From Echinometra lucunter (taxonomy: Eukaryota; Echinodermata; Echinoidea; Camarodonta; Echinometridae), in the NCBI GenBank assembly GCA_029962745.1, contig CM057155.1, positions 30,624,896 to 30,688,895 on the forward strand: a DNA stretch of 64,000 nt, in the 5' to 3' direction. A program made the position numbers and the translations under genes. Positions 1 through 13,800 of this stretch are shown piece by piece (within the stretch, counting starts at the first letter, position 1; every line of letters begins with the position of its first letter). The notes under the pieces are model-generated. The model was not told where the DNA came from, did no database searches, and was given only the letters and a program-made list of their open reading frames with translations.

Positions 1-599
1 TGCTTATAAATCCAGTTTTTGCCCATGTGCCCCACAAAATTCAGCTTCCATTTTCTCAAATTACCGATTTGCTTGCCCCAGTAATGTGCACTGAACAAGT
101 CCAATGCTTACAGGTTGGGTCGTGCACCATCATAGACATAGTATTGTATGGTGGCCAACCAAAATGTCCTGTACTTGCTGTGCACAGTGCATTAACTGCA
201 CTTTTCGACTTGTAAGCCCTAATGGAGGCTATGGAACATATCTCTGTACTTATGAGGGCTAGTTTAGCCTATGGAGATTCTTGATTGTGCACTTGAAGGA
301 AGAGGGTCCTTATCTCTCGAAGTTTTCCTCCAGTAACCCTCCTTTACCCATTAACTCCTAGTCATTGAGATCAAGCGAGAAGAAAAATGTAAACATTGAA
401 GCACTGTTCTATAAAATCCTTATTTGTAGTCTCCAGAGCAGCACAAATTTTATCACCACAAATGGGGCCAGTAGATTTGTTTGATGCATCATTGCATGTT
501 CCAAAGAGTCTACTAATAACTCCTTGCATGTTCTAAGCTTTTTCACAATAGGTCCACGTTGTAGACCAAATGTACATGTACAGCTGTAGACCCTGTTTG

Positions 600-1015
600 T
601 TAACCCATAGCCGTAGAGAGCTTTCTTGAGGTCTAAAATAATCATCTTCAACCCTCAAATTGGCAATACAAATGATTTTTTTCCACGTTTACATAGCTTG
701 AAAAAATTAAGTGTGGATATAACATAAACCAAAATGAAATATAATTGTAAAATTGAATCAGAAGTTGCCAATTTGAACACAGAAAAGTGATTATATATTA
801 ATCACTGCATTGCCAATTTAAAGAGTTTAGTGATTTGTTACACTTAAACTGCTCTTATTCGAGAACGCCACACCATACAGCAATGGGAATGGGCTCAAAT
901 TTGTCAGGGCATTTTTCTCTTTCTGCTCATGTATGATATGTACTGCCCAACATTCTGGACTAAAAGATACTGCAAAAGCGTCTCCTAAAGGTGACACTGT
1001 ACCTCTATGGGTTAA
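600..1015 (-). mobile_element. TTAA-flanked inverted-repeat element, family B
   Basis: Starts TTAACCCATAGCCGTAGAGA and ends CCTCTATGGGTTAA, with TTAA at both ends. About 95% like the copies at 2534, 42131 and 61463 by eye. Orientation is the reverse of the 2534 copy. It has no coding capacity, so it is a non-autonomous MITE. The TTAA target and CCC/GGG termini fit piggyBac-type transposition. Confidence 0.8.
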
Positions 1016-1403
1016 AAGATACTGTATGCAGGTCTTCAGTATACTACATTGTAGCTTACATGTATTTCCCAAAGGCATGTACATGAACATACATGTACAT
1101 GTATATGTATGTTAGAAATTTTAGTGGTAAGACTGCCTCATGATCTCTGGATGCATTTGACTGAGCATTAATTCTCATTCTCAACCAATTTTGATCTGTC
1201 CACATCTTACGATTTTATGATTGTCTTGATCTGGGAAGAAGTATAATTCTCTTCTTACATTTGCCCAGATTATACATGTAGCTCACATTTATTCTTACAT
1301 AAAAATCTCCCCAAGGTGATAAACTTGATTGCTAACAAACTTCTTTTTGCAATTCCGCTCATTGCTCAAACAAAAACTTTGGTTGTAATAGCTGAAATTG
1401 AAG

Positions 1404-1818
1404 TTAACCCATTCATGACGGAGGTCCACATTTTGTGGTTTGGCCTAATATCTTTTGATGCAAAGCCCTAAAAATTATACCAAATACATGAGCAGAAAGA
1501 GCAAAAAATTCTAAACAAACTGTGCCCATTTTAGTTGCGTCAGTATTCAATGTTTGATGATGAAATTTTTTTAAAGGAAAATAAGCATTAAAATCCTTAA
1601 ATTGGCAATGTGATAGAAAGTTAAAATCACCATTTTCCCCTGCAAATTGGCAACTTTTTGACTTCTCATCATAATTTCTGTCAATTTATATTCATTTCAG
1701 ATACATGACGTTTTATGCGAAAAATATAGCAATAAAATAAAAATGTTGGTGTTGCCAATTTGATGAATAAAAGCTGATTGAATTAGGCTTTAAATAATTC
1801 CTGTCACGAATGGGTTAA
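1404..1818 (-). mobile_element. TTAA-flanked inverted-repeat element, family A
   Basis: Starts TTAACCCATTCATGACGGAG and ends CCTGTCACGAATGGGTTAA. The termini are inverted repeats of about 18 bp. Other copies lie at 17576, 18259, 26015, 50722 and 63907. Non-coding, TTAA at both ends, so a piggyBac-like MITE by termini. Confidence 0.8.
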
Positions 1819-2533
1819 GAGACTTTGAAGGTGCCTTTTATTGTTGTAGAGTATTTCTCAGTGGGGGTAGTGTTTGCACTGTAACTCACATCACTGATGG
1901 GTTTACATTTGGCATAGTGTTATGTAATAGTGAGTGATAAAGGATGATCATTACATCTGGGCTAGGGGGATTTTATTGTGTGCATAGAAATCTAGCCTTT
2001 GAGCAAGACCTTGAGAGTTATACTGAGCAGTATTGATCTTGGCTTTTCAAGGTCATTGTATTCATTTTTTTGGTGTGTTCAGCCTCTTTGAAGTGCCATG
2101 TATTTTTCTCAACGTTTGTTTTTTCATGTCAGTGCATTTCAAATGTTGTGTAACTGAATAGTTTTCTTATTGTCAGCATTACTTGAAAGCTTGCATTTAT
2201 GCTTCTGCTAGAAATGCATCAAGGAAGTTTATTATGTGATCTGGATTTGCTTCCGAAAAATATATGCCAATAGATGTTTTCTGGTAAGCAATACAATTCT
2301 ACTGATAAGCTTGAACATGAAAAAGAAAAATAGAAAGTGTACTGTCAAGTCACAGACTCCTGTGTTTTGATCTCGCATAAAATCAAATATTGATAGGATG
2401 GTTCTACTTGCCAAGTTATATGTAAGGCTCAGTCAGATATGCAGCTACAAATTCACCTTAGCAGGTTTTTAGCCACCTAATATCCCATTCATATGTACAT
2501 GTACACCCCCCCCCCCAAACTAAAAAACTTGGG

Positions 2534-2950
2534 TTAACCCATAGAAGTACAGTGTCACCTTTAGGAGATGCTTTTGCAGTATCTGTTGGTCCAGAATGTT
2601 GGGCAGTACATATCATACATGAGCAGAAAAAGAAAAATGCACTGACAAATTTGAGCCCATTCCCATCGCTGTATGGTGTGGCATTCTCGAATTAGAGCAG
2701 TTTAAGTGTAACTTATCATTAAACTCTTTAAATTGGCAATGCAGTGAATAATACATAATCACTATTTCCATGTTCAAACTGGCAATTTCTGATTAAATTT
2801 TACAATTATATTTCATTTTGGTTTATGTTATATCCATATTTATTTTTTTCAAGCTATGTAAGCAAGGAAAAAAATATTCTTTATTGCCAATTCGAGGATT
2901 GAAGATGATTAATTTAGACCTCTAAGAAGCTCTGTACTGCTATGGGTTAA
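2534..2950 (+). mobile_element. TTAA-flanked inverted-repeat element, family B
   Basis: Starts TTAACCCATAGAAGTACAGT and ends GTACTGCTATGGGTTAA. Reverse orientation to the copy at 600-1015, about 1.5 kb away, so the pair could fold together in a transcript. Confidence 0.8.
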
Positions 2951-5900
2951 GCATGGGGGTTGTCTGCTTCATATGTGAACAAGCCAAGTTGTCATACATG
3001 TACATGTGCAGAACATTGTTAGAAAGGCACCCAAGATATTGGAAAATTAGTCTTTTATGCATTCCAAAATTTTAATATCCCCTCTTGTAGGCCTTCATGA
3101 AATAAAAGAGCATTCTTCATCCAGATTTGGGACCATTTTACTTCAATACTGTTTACTAAGCAGTGGTATATCACTACGACAACATTGGTGGTCCCTGTAC
3201 ATTAGTCTTCAGTCTCCAGGTGTTCAGATTTGTTTTATAATTAAAAATAAAAAAAATAAAAATTAAAAAATGTAGTAGATAATTAACGTGTATGTGTTAA
3301 TGTATTAATTTGGAATAAATCTGATATAGAGATTTGTCAAATTGTTTTGATAATTCCATCATGATTTTGACTGAAGAGGAATTAATATCCCTGTCTTTTG
3401 TTACACTTCATCCATTCCTCTCTTGATGTTAGTGCCGAGAGGCAAGGCTAAAGACAAATTTTATCTCGGCATGAACGCATTTGGCTCACTATTATAAGCT
3501 GAATATAATATCTTATTGACTCACACTGGGTCTTTGTGTGTCCCAGCTTCATCGTCAAGAAGGCTTCAAACTACTCCCAGGATGACAATTGCAAAATTAT
3601 TAGTTTGTATTTATTATTATTTTTTACTGATAGATATACCTGGCTATGTCTTAACTTAATCAGTTTCTGCATACCTGTCAGAACCACAAGTGCAGTTTCG
3701 TGCTGGTTGAATTTCCTTTTTAATGGTCAAGAAATTGTTCGGTTAGTTGAATCATATGATGGAAATTGAAAGAAGGAAGATTTCACTATTCACCTGTATA
3801 AAAGTATGGTGGTAAAGTGATTCTTTTAAAGCTGCATTTAGGCAAAGAGTTATGAATTTTTATATTTTTATATTGAATATTTCACATTTTAATTGAAAAA
3901 AAATTTGATACTATACATGTACATGAACTGTTTGTAAGCCATGGGCAGATGATCTTTCACTGGACGATGCACACATCAAGAAATTATGCTTTACTGTTTT
4001 GCTCAGGATTTTTTTTTTTGTTGGTCTGCGCTCAACATGGACGTAGTATAAGCCTCCTGTACTGTATGTGGAGATGTGAATCACAGAGCTGTGAAAGAGA
4101 CCAGCCAGAAATGGAGCACAGTTTGATGTTGTTTCAAAGAAGAAGGGTGAAAATAAGAAATAGAGAAAATGAGAAAATGGCTTCCCACTGAGAGTTTGTG
4201 TGGTCCAGCCCCCTGAGATGCGCGGCAGTCGGACTTTGTCCAAACAGCTTCGATGTCGAACAGGAACACGTTTGAATTTCATAGAGAAAGAGAGAAGGAG
4301 AAAGAGGGAGGGTGAAAATTGTCTCTTGATTCGCTTGCTGCTTGTAGGAGGCTGAAATTAATTTTGGTAACCCTTAGGCTACGTTTCTGCTTGTAGGACT
4401 TTACAAAGCAAAGCATACATGTACTTCTTGGACCTCCTTCACAAAATTTAATCTTTAGTAGAGATCTCCAAATCCTGAATGAAAAGCTGAAATGATCACA
4501 TTGTTTCAGCCTGCCAATTTGCTGCCATGTGGAATTTCATATAAGTGTAGTCACAGGTATTGATCAGTTGTTCCAGTCTCTTATTTCGTTTTGATGTAAT
4601 ATTGTACGTGGCATACCAAATAAAAGAATTTTTTTATAGAGGATAACATGCACTGCCCCTCCTAAAGTGTTAGATGAGGTTTTTATTATGTGCACAATTA
4701 ATTGTCATGCATGGAGCTCTGTAAAAACAGTGAAATTCTGTTTCTTAGGGTATCTGCACCTTCAGTAAAACCAATGTGTAGACCAAAGCCCTACTTAGGA
4801 TGGTGCAGTGATTGAATATTGCTTGAAGAATTCACAATACATTTCATGTAGTCCTCTCCATATTATGGGTAGCTGAATTTACATAGGCTTCATGCACATT
4901 GTAGTCTACCTGTATAGATTAAAGCCTAACTGGTAATGTCCAGTGTATTGACCTACATACATGTAAGCACAGATACATTGCAAGAATCAAGAAATCCTTT
5001 CTGTTTAGTATTATTGTACATAAGCTTGTTGTACTGTGCTTTCAAGGGTTTCTAGGGGGAATTTCCTTTCAAAGACCAGATTAGAAAAAAGAAATGTCTT
5101 GTCCGTGTTTGAAAACCATGCCAGTGCAGTGACAGGGAGAAAGGCAATCCGCCACCCTGGCCCCATTTTATTATAGTTCATTTGACCTTTGACCAACGAT
5201 ACTGGAATGTCCAAACAAAGTACCGTTTGCACAACATGGTGGAGCCCAGTATGGGTTGCGCATGGAAGTGCTTGTAGTCTCTATGCACAGACCCTGTTCA
5301 CATTACATGATGGGATTGCCCAGTGCATTCAGTTACCACTATTTGAAACTTTGAAAAATAATGCATTGAAGAGGGTTGGATGAAAAGCCCCCTCTCCCTA
5401 CAAGATAAAAAGATGAGAAAAGCTTTTGTACATGATGTTGAAATAGTTTCCCACATAAATTGAGCACTTGAGGCCAATGTGGTGCATGCACATGAGTTCT
5501 TATATTGTATGTTCTAGGTCAACAGTTTGATCTCCTGGTCTAGTTTTTGGCTAACGTGTGGATGCTAAAGTAAAGAAATTGTGGAAACAAATTTTATTAA
5601 TCATTTTAGATGAGTAAAATGAAGAGTGAGCATAAATGTACTAAGTTGTAAATTCCTCAACCTGTTTGAATTTATAATCAGGAGAAGTACAGTAGTACAG
5701 AATGCCTAGCAATATTTTCAAGATGTCTGAATAGTACAAGACTAGTGGTTTCATACACCAACAGAGGAGGTGGTGTAAGAAAACAAAGTAAATACGGTGT
5801 TCAATTCCAAGCAATCTGTGCCAGGACCAATGGTATGTGTGTAAACGTGTGACCAGTAACTGGGCGTTTGCTATCCCCGTTGTACATATACACAATCCAT

Positions 5901-6712
5901 CGGTATGGTCAGATATAGCCTGGCCTAGCTGCTTGTCATCGTCGTACTGTTGGGGGGACTGGTCATGCAGGGCCACTGAGGGGGCTGTGCATTCTTGGGA
6001 TGGTGGAGTGGAAATGCAGATCTTGATGATGAAACTGAATCTTTGCATTCTATTGGATGGATGGGTAGTAAATATCTACACGTTCTTCTATCACCAATAT
6101 GGTGCTCACTTATCGGCGTATTTTTACGAAATGAAAACAAGCTCCACAATCATTTAATAATCCTGATAATAACAAACTATCCAGCAGGCAGGGTCCTTGA
6201 GCAAATGAATCCTTGACTGATAGTGATTCCTGCTTGATGATTGACCTTTGCCTTTGAAATTGAATTCTTTACTCCCTCAATCTTTGTAAGGAGCAACTCA
6301 GTCCCCAAGTGCAATGCATGTGGAAAATATTTACAAGGATCCCATATTAATACTTAATTTTGAAATTCTGATTTTTAAAATTTCTTTTAAAACCAATATT
6401 GAGAATTTGTAGTAAAACTTCATTTTTCCGAAATTTAATTTAAATTGTCATAAGGAATAGATATCATAAACTATTTAGGCGTATAAAAAATATTAGCAAA
6501 ACTCTGCAAACCTCATACCCAGAAAATTGCCCACACAAATCTACATACATGTCCACATATTCATGGTGTGGACATACAGTACTTGTAGTACCAATGATTT
6601 CTTGAAGGACTTAATTATTTGTGTTGGGTTTCATAATTCTTTTATTGTTGCCACATCTTAATGATCTTCTAGGGTTGAAATATGATGTATCCTCCTTTTT
6701 TTCCCATTACAG

Positions 6713-6862
6713 GTTATACCCAGGTTTACTTGGTGCCCAGAACCCATATCATCCAGGCTGTGCTGCCATAGCCCCTGCAACATCCAACAACGATTCAGAG
6801 CTTCAGTCCCTTAGCAGCGATGCTATCTCCGATGACACAATGTCACTTACCGACTCCAGTGT
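6713..6862 (+). CDS. axin: Axin exon a (post-RGS segment)
   Basis: Acceptor AG at 6711-6712 follows a pyrimidine tract; donor GTAAGT starts at 6863. The exon begins with the last base of a codon and ends with two bases of the next. It encodes [14 protein letters not shown], then [18 protein letters not shown] and TMSLTDSSV. The latter matches the conserved vertebrate Axin segment with APATSANDSEQQSLSSDA. It joins the next exon as SSV-DG, as in human Axin1. Which upstream exon it joins is not visible in the window. Confidence 0.95.
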
Positions 6863-7780
6863 GTAAGTATCAAGGCAAATATGAACAAAAAAAAGTAGAT
6901 GGCAATGGGCAACTCACTCCCCCCCCCCCCCTAATCCCAAAGACAAAAATATTGTAAATTATGGAAAAAGATCCCATTGTAATGTAGTTTCTTCTTCTGG
7001 CCACAATGCATAGAGTATTGAGGCTCAAATAAGTCTAAAATGCTGGAAAAACCACAATATTAGTGCACCAAGAATTGTTAAGGGTAACTGCATTTGCTGT
7101 AAGAATATTTTACATCACGTGAATATCTGAAAAGTGGGGTAGGAATAATAATTGCCCCATGTTTTGTCTGTTTTCTTTTGCTTTTTTTTTAAATTGGAGA
7201 ATGAATGCTTGTGAACTCAAATCAATTATCAGTTGTAAATAAGGAAAATTCTTTCTGTGCATGAAGAGATGACAAGATATGCAAGAATTTTCTACATGCA
7301 GTTTATCATATGAGTGTTCAGTGACCTACCTTATGGTCCTTTCTACTCAAGAATGCTTTTCTTCATGGAAAAAAAAAATGGATGGAGCTTAGACATGGCG
7401 ATAAAATCAGCCGAACACACACAGAAACCGCACAATGCGCCTAGCCTTGTATTTTGGGTAATAGCACAGTTTAGGGGCCATTCTTATTAAGATGCAAACG
7501 AGGTTAGTTGCAGTGAGAAACCGACAATGATGAAAGAGAGAGAGGAGAGAGAGGGAAAGGGGAAAAAAAAAGAGAGAGGAGAAAAGGTTGGCTATTGTGC
7601 TAGAGCAGTCGGGGCTGGCCAAACTTGTGCCTACAGCGGAAGCTCTGCCTAAGCCCCTTGTGTTGTTAATCACATCAACAAATGCAGTGCTTGCTGAATT
7701 TTTCACAGCCCACCTCCCAGCTAACCCACTAATTCCATCCGTGCCCAGTCATTTATGGCAATATGATTATCATGATCAAA

Positions 7781-7827
<47 letters not shown>

Positions 7828-10800
7828 GAGGGGGGGGGGGGAGTTGGGAGAGATATCATCCTTTTGCCAACATGTTTGTAAATTGTTTTGTAGAGAGCTC
7901 GCCGCGGCCTCAGCTTTACACCCATTTACGCCATTGTATGCAGCTTGTTAAGCTTCAGAATCAAATTTTCATCCAGGCGGGTCGGCGCTTTGAAGTCTGC
8001 GGCCTACCATAGCTGTTCGGCCATGCATGGAAAATCTGAGTTCTAATAAAACCCATTGCTTGGCATTTATATTGGTTGTATGAATTCTATTTGTATACCG
8101 AGTCCTCCCCCCCCCCCCCCCCCCCCCCCTTCTCTCATGCTTGTGTCTCTGTGTGTGGGTATTACATATGATTACCTGCATTGCTCAGCTATCTTTGTCA
8201 AAATCTGTTCATGGAAATCCATCTTCACTCACGTATCTATTCAATTCTGTTGTTTTTCTTTGCTCTCAGTCCATATCTCCTGGCTGTTTTATAATCCTTT
8301 TTCCTTGTTCACCGTCAACGAGTGTTATCATGCGTGCTGCCGTTTTTATGGCATTTTTACCCCCTTTTCATTTTTTTTTTCCTGTTTTTTCTGTCTGCCC
8401 TTTGTGCCATATGAACCTGAAAGTCTATTTTTTGCAACCAATTTTCTGTAACTTCTTTGCACACATTTATAATTTCATACACTCTTTTGTATTGAGTTCC
8501 TAGTTTGAATCCTGCTATTTTTTTCTCCCTTTGCCCTTCCTGTTGGAATCCCCTCCCGTGGGTAGGGCTCTGCATTAACCCTACCAGTACCGTAGGCAAA
8601 AACACTGTGTATTAAGGTAAAGGCATTTTCGTCCTGTGGTACCAATTGGGTTAACACCCAAGTTATGAGCCCACAGTAGGGGAGGATGATGATGTATGGG
8701 CTACAAAGTAGCAACTGCTTGTTAGTTGGTTTCCATGTTGAGGTGAAATACAAGTTTGTTTCACACTGTGCTTCTAATCTACCCAAGGCTATTCCTATTA
8801 ACACAAAGGCGGTCTCCAAATGGGAAATCTCAGAGATGGAAGCGGGGTGCCGTAGCCTGTGAGACTGTTACATTTTCTCTCTCTCATCCTTTTCCCTCCC
8901 TCTCTCACTCTCTCCTAATCTCTCCCTCTCTCTCCTCTCTGGATCTCCTTTCAGCGCTTTGATCCAGTGCCGACACTGCCTTGCCGCCCTTCCCTCCGAA
9001 CAACAATCTTTTTTTTTTCTATCCATTTCTTGATGCCTGCCCCCCTTCTACTCCTGGTAATTTGATTTAGCAGTGTCACTGGGGCTCATGGCGGCTGCAT
9101 TTGGTTTCTCCGTGCCCTGCTGGAAAATAAATTGTATCATCTTCTGGGACCTGCGATATGTGTGTGCTTCTTTCTCCTCATGTACGGCGGCAAAGTAATA
9201 GTCTGGAAACAGACACCCCTCATGATCTGCACGTGAGCTGCTTTAATACGATCAGCAATGCATTTGCTTCGGGAATTATTTTGCGATGATACTAGCTATC
9301 ATGTCCATGCGTGAATTGCTCAATTACGTAGAACTCGGCTATGTCGTGAAGACAATTCAACTTCTTTACTTACATGTATGCCTCAAAATTTCATCACATT
9401 TGGTTCTTGTATTAAGTTTTAATTTTTTTTTTTATTAAACTCTCATGAAGTTTGGCCTTTTAATGTATATTTTTTGTTTATAAATCTATTGGCATGGTTT
9501 CATCGTTTAACAACACTTCCTGTTTCTAAAGGTAATTATTTAGACCTATCCCATCATGACACAAAACATGCTGCCATCCTCCCTTGCTTTTTCTTACAAG
9601 GGTCTGCAGCCCAAAGGCTAGTGGGTCACAGCTGTAGCAGTAGACTTGCTGCAAGCAGTACCATCATTGCTCCAGCGATGACGGATGGATGAAATCTCAT
9701 TTTCATTTTACAGGAGAGAGAAAGTAGTTCCTCCACCCCCACAGGGCCCATGCTGCTTGGTGTTAAGCCTGGGATTCTAAAATAAAGCATAAAATCTTAT
9801 TACTTCATCTCTACCCCCTACCAGTCAACATAATCTCTCCTTCTCATTGGTCATTTTTCCCTCTGTTTTTTTTTCTTTCTTTCCTTTCCTCGTTCTCTCT
9901 GTCATGTACTCTTTAGATACTAATCCTATCATCTTTATTTGCCTCTGTTAGCAGGATTGATGAGATGATTATTATAAATGTACAAAATAATGTGTACGTG
10001 CATGAGTAGCATTAATCCAAAAGTGTGATTAACAAGTTTTCATGTTATGAAACTGAAAATGCTTAAAGTGTGCTATCAAATCTTTAAAAGACCCATTCCT
10101 TTTAATACAACTCATATATTTTTGCTTTATAACCATCCCATTCTGCTCATTTTTTGATAAATCCAAAACTTACTCGTGAGGAGAGAGAAATGAGGTTTGG
10201 GAGTAGAGGAAAAATGTGAACTGTGCCGACACAAACAAAAACCAGGTTTGCATGGGGATCAATTACACAGGATTCAAATACAAATACGTACCCCTCCCAT
10301 AACAGATACCGACAGAGTGTTTCAATCTTGGCCAATTTGAGGGCGGGCTTTTTGTTTGTGTGCCGCTGCAGTCCATTCCCATGATACTATGTACACCTGC
10401 AACAAGTTAGGCTTGGAGTCAAGCCCTGACAAGGCCCATCCTTTTCTTAAACCAGAGATGGGTGTTTCTGATGTTTGAAAAGAAAAAGAAATAGTGTCAT
10501 GCGTGAGATTTATGAAAGAAGTTTGATGCTTGTCCGTGATGTCAGACTTGCAGGTGAAATAAAATGAGACAAAAGGCTATTCCATTTTTATATATGGGTG
10601 AACTAATTCCTGTGGGATAGAGCATTGTGCTGCCTCTGGATGTGAAATCTCGGTCAGATCTCACAACGTCCGACATTGCTCTGTGCGTGCCTTCCCAGCA
10701 AACATTTATTAAAAACGAATTCTCATTACTGTTCAATCACCATTATTAATGCTCATTTTGTTCTTCTCTGTTTCTCTCTCTGTTTCTCTCTCTCTCTCTC

Positions 10801-13800
10801 TTTCTATGACAGGGATGGTTTTCCGGTGAGGTCGAGGCAGCAGCAGAAGCGGAGACAGAAGAGAAACATGAAGTACAACATTAGGCAGAATGGGAAAGTC
10901 ATGACGCACCTACCCTGTCCGGTGAGTAGTCCCACTCATGGCTAACCATGCTGTTGTAAAGCCAGTCGCTCTTATTGTCCAGTGCCTTTTTTCATGCAAT
11001 TAAATACCCACATGTATGTCCTTGCCTCGTAGAGTAGAGTTTTAAAAAAAGTCATAATTTTGAGTCACACTTTCCATAATATTATTCATTAAATATTCCC
11101 ATGATGATATTTCTTAAATATATCTTTTATTGTTCCATTCCTTTTTATAAATTGGCATTCTTTCTTCTTTCATCTTGTCTTCAGTATATAGGCCTACATG
11201 TAACTTTATCCCTTTCTTCACTCCTATCATATCGTATCAGTACCCCTCCTTCAAGAGTTATGAAATGATCTGTTTTGGACTGTATTGACATTTCCATCTG
11301 GGGGAAATGTATTTATATTCCTTTTTATTCATTCCATTTCTAAAAATGGAAAATGAACAATGGAAGCCATAGAATTCATTGCATGATCCTCCAGAAAGTT
11401 TTACGTAGAGAGACTTTTTACCATCTCTCAAATGACGTCAAGAGATTACGTCTTTGCCAGACCAAAGTCTCAGAAAACTCCTAAACCACATTTCTGTCAG
11501 ACGTCAGATATTTTGGTCCAAGCGCTGTCATTCAGAAAGGATTAGGTATGAAAGGAAAAAACAAGATTAAAATGGCAGTATTTCTGTGAAATAGAAACCG
11601 TAATCTTCTATATCACATGCACACAGGCAGGCTAAGAGCCACTAGTGCGAATATAAGACAGAAAAGCTTCTGGAAAGCACTGCAGAAAAACTGAAATTTG
11701 CATTAGTGCTTTGCTCTGACTAGTAATATCAAGTCCGTCTGCACTTGATGTTTTTCATTATTTTAGTCCCTTGGCAGGATTAATTACCACTGGTCAAGAA
11801 AGTAAAGACCTTGGTTTTGTCCCTTGCTCTACTGGTCAAGGGAGGATGTCACACAGATACATGGAAATCCTGCCAGCCAGGGGATTCAAGAAAATTCAGT
11901 TTCAGTTTCAGTTTATTGTTTCATATTTCACACATTTTCAGACATTTACAATATTTGGCAGTGTTTTGAGAGCTTATAGAAAGTATACAAACAAGCAATA
12001 TAAGAGGTACAAAGGAAATAGTAAATTCAGAAAAAGAAATCAATAAAAGAAGGTAAGTACCCCATATAAATATAAGTACATGCAATATTAATTGAGAGTG
12101 AAATATGAAGGAGCCTAAAAAAAGCTAGGCTTCAGGATGAAGTGGAAAAGAGAGAGAGAGAAGTAAGGAATGAAAAATGGACCAATTCAGGGAATTAGAC
12201 AGAGAAGAGGAAATAATTTGTGACAAATAGTAAATCAGTGGGAATGAAATGAAAGACAGAGAGCAGGAGTTACAAAGAAACTAATTTTAAAAAATAATAA
12301 AAAAGAAAGGGATATTGGAGGAAAGAAAGTAAGAATGGAGAAAGATAATGGAGGGGAGGGGCACTTGGAAAAGGGAGACTAATTGAAAAGATAGGGAAAG
12401 CTCGTGTCATAAATGGAGACTGGAATTTGATAGAGGTCTTGTATGGAAGGAGGAGAGTCATTCAGAAAAAATTAAAAAGACAGTGGTGGCAGGGAAAGGA
12501 ATCAGGGGACTATATGAGCATTTGAGTTGAAAGGAAGGGTCAAGGTTGTTTTCAGTCAAAGTTAAAGACTTGCATTGAAAATGAAATGAGAAGTTATTCA
12601 ACATGCCAGAATATTGCAGGTGTGAACATACACGTTGAGGTCAAGATAGAAGACGAAATGAGTTTTTAATAAAGAAAATATCCATCTTAGGCCCTTCAAT
12701 ACCATCTGGTAAAAAGAAACTGTAATGTGACATTTCCCTGTGACCTCTAAACAGAATAGTTTTCTTTTGAAAGTGACCCTCGACCACCCAACAGACTGTT
12801 CTTTTTGTTATTAACCTAGATACCATATGGAGTTAATCTGTATCATACTGTGGAAGAAAGAATCATTAAAAAGACATATAACTTGTATCCTCTCAATGAA
12901 AAGGAATCAGAAGTTTTAAAAGGAATCCTCATGCTTTCCTTTCATGCAATCCCACAGTATTCTAACCAGTAAAAAGCAGAAGAGTAGTCATACATACTAT
13001 GATGTTATGTGGAAGGTGGAAGACTAAAATGGTCTGTGATTCAAGGTGCCCCACCCTTGGTTGTGCCCCCCTCTGCATAGAGATCCAGGAGGATCTTGTA
13101 TCATTTTGCACCCAGTCAGCTGGTTTTGCAATTGAACTTGTTGAATTCCATCGTGGTGGTAGAGGGTAGACCCTTGACTGCCTAGCAGCACCCCATCTGT
13201 GCTTCATATGCCCCTTGGTGGGACTAGCCTCCAACACCAGACCCATCCTTGTGTTATGCACTGCAGGAGGTATTTTCTCCCGTGTTGAATACAAGAGTAG
13301 AGTGAATATTCTGACATGATTTGGGGACAAATACCTTAGCAGTCCTCATTGGTCACTTGTGGTGGATACCCTTACTCTCTGAGCCTTGCTCGAGAAGAAT
13401 TGTGTCTGATCATTTCAGACTAAACAACCTGACCTCTTCTCCAGCGAAGGCTTCGGCTTCCACAACCTTTGACCTTTACAGCTCAGCTGGGGTGTGAAAT
13501 TCGTAATTGCTACTCAGGCATTTCTGTGAACTCCCAAGGAAAAAGGACTAGAGATCTATTGAGAAAACCAAAAGACCTTGAAAAATGTTGTTTGACATTA
13601 ATACTGAAACATGAATGTAGAACTAATGTATTTTATGTGCCTCGGGGGATAATAGGCAAAAACAAAACTCTTGATGCTTTTGCACTTTCCAAGATGGGTT
13701 CACATTAGTCTTGCTCTTCATCTCAATGTTGCCAATCCAAGTGCTTACAAACATTGCATAAGATGTTCCTTCAAGAGTGTGTGTTGCTAACTACAAAATG

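Larger units (their letters stand above)
1..6712. other. Intronic DNA upstream of the first visible Axin exon
   Basis: No recognisable exon. No stretch resembles the Axin RGS domain or N-terminal tankyrase-binding motif. It holds three ~415 bp TTAA-flanked elements (600-1015, 1404-1818, 2534-2950), a poly-C run near 2508 and several TACATGTA clusters (for example 1075-1112). It is probably a large Axin intron; that is inferred from the first exon starting mid-codon. Confidence 0.6.

Noticed and set aside
3430..3475. Short stem TGCCGAGA...TCTCGGCA
   Set aside because: Eight-bp stem with a loop of about 25 bp; not distinguishable from chance.
3911..4282. 123-residue minus-strand ORF near the left end
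   Set aside because: No domain, no phase-compatible Axin match and no splice context.
12962..13330. 122-residue minus-strand ORF in an Axin intron
   Set aside because: No recognisable family or repeat match by eye. Length is compatible with chance in this composition.
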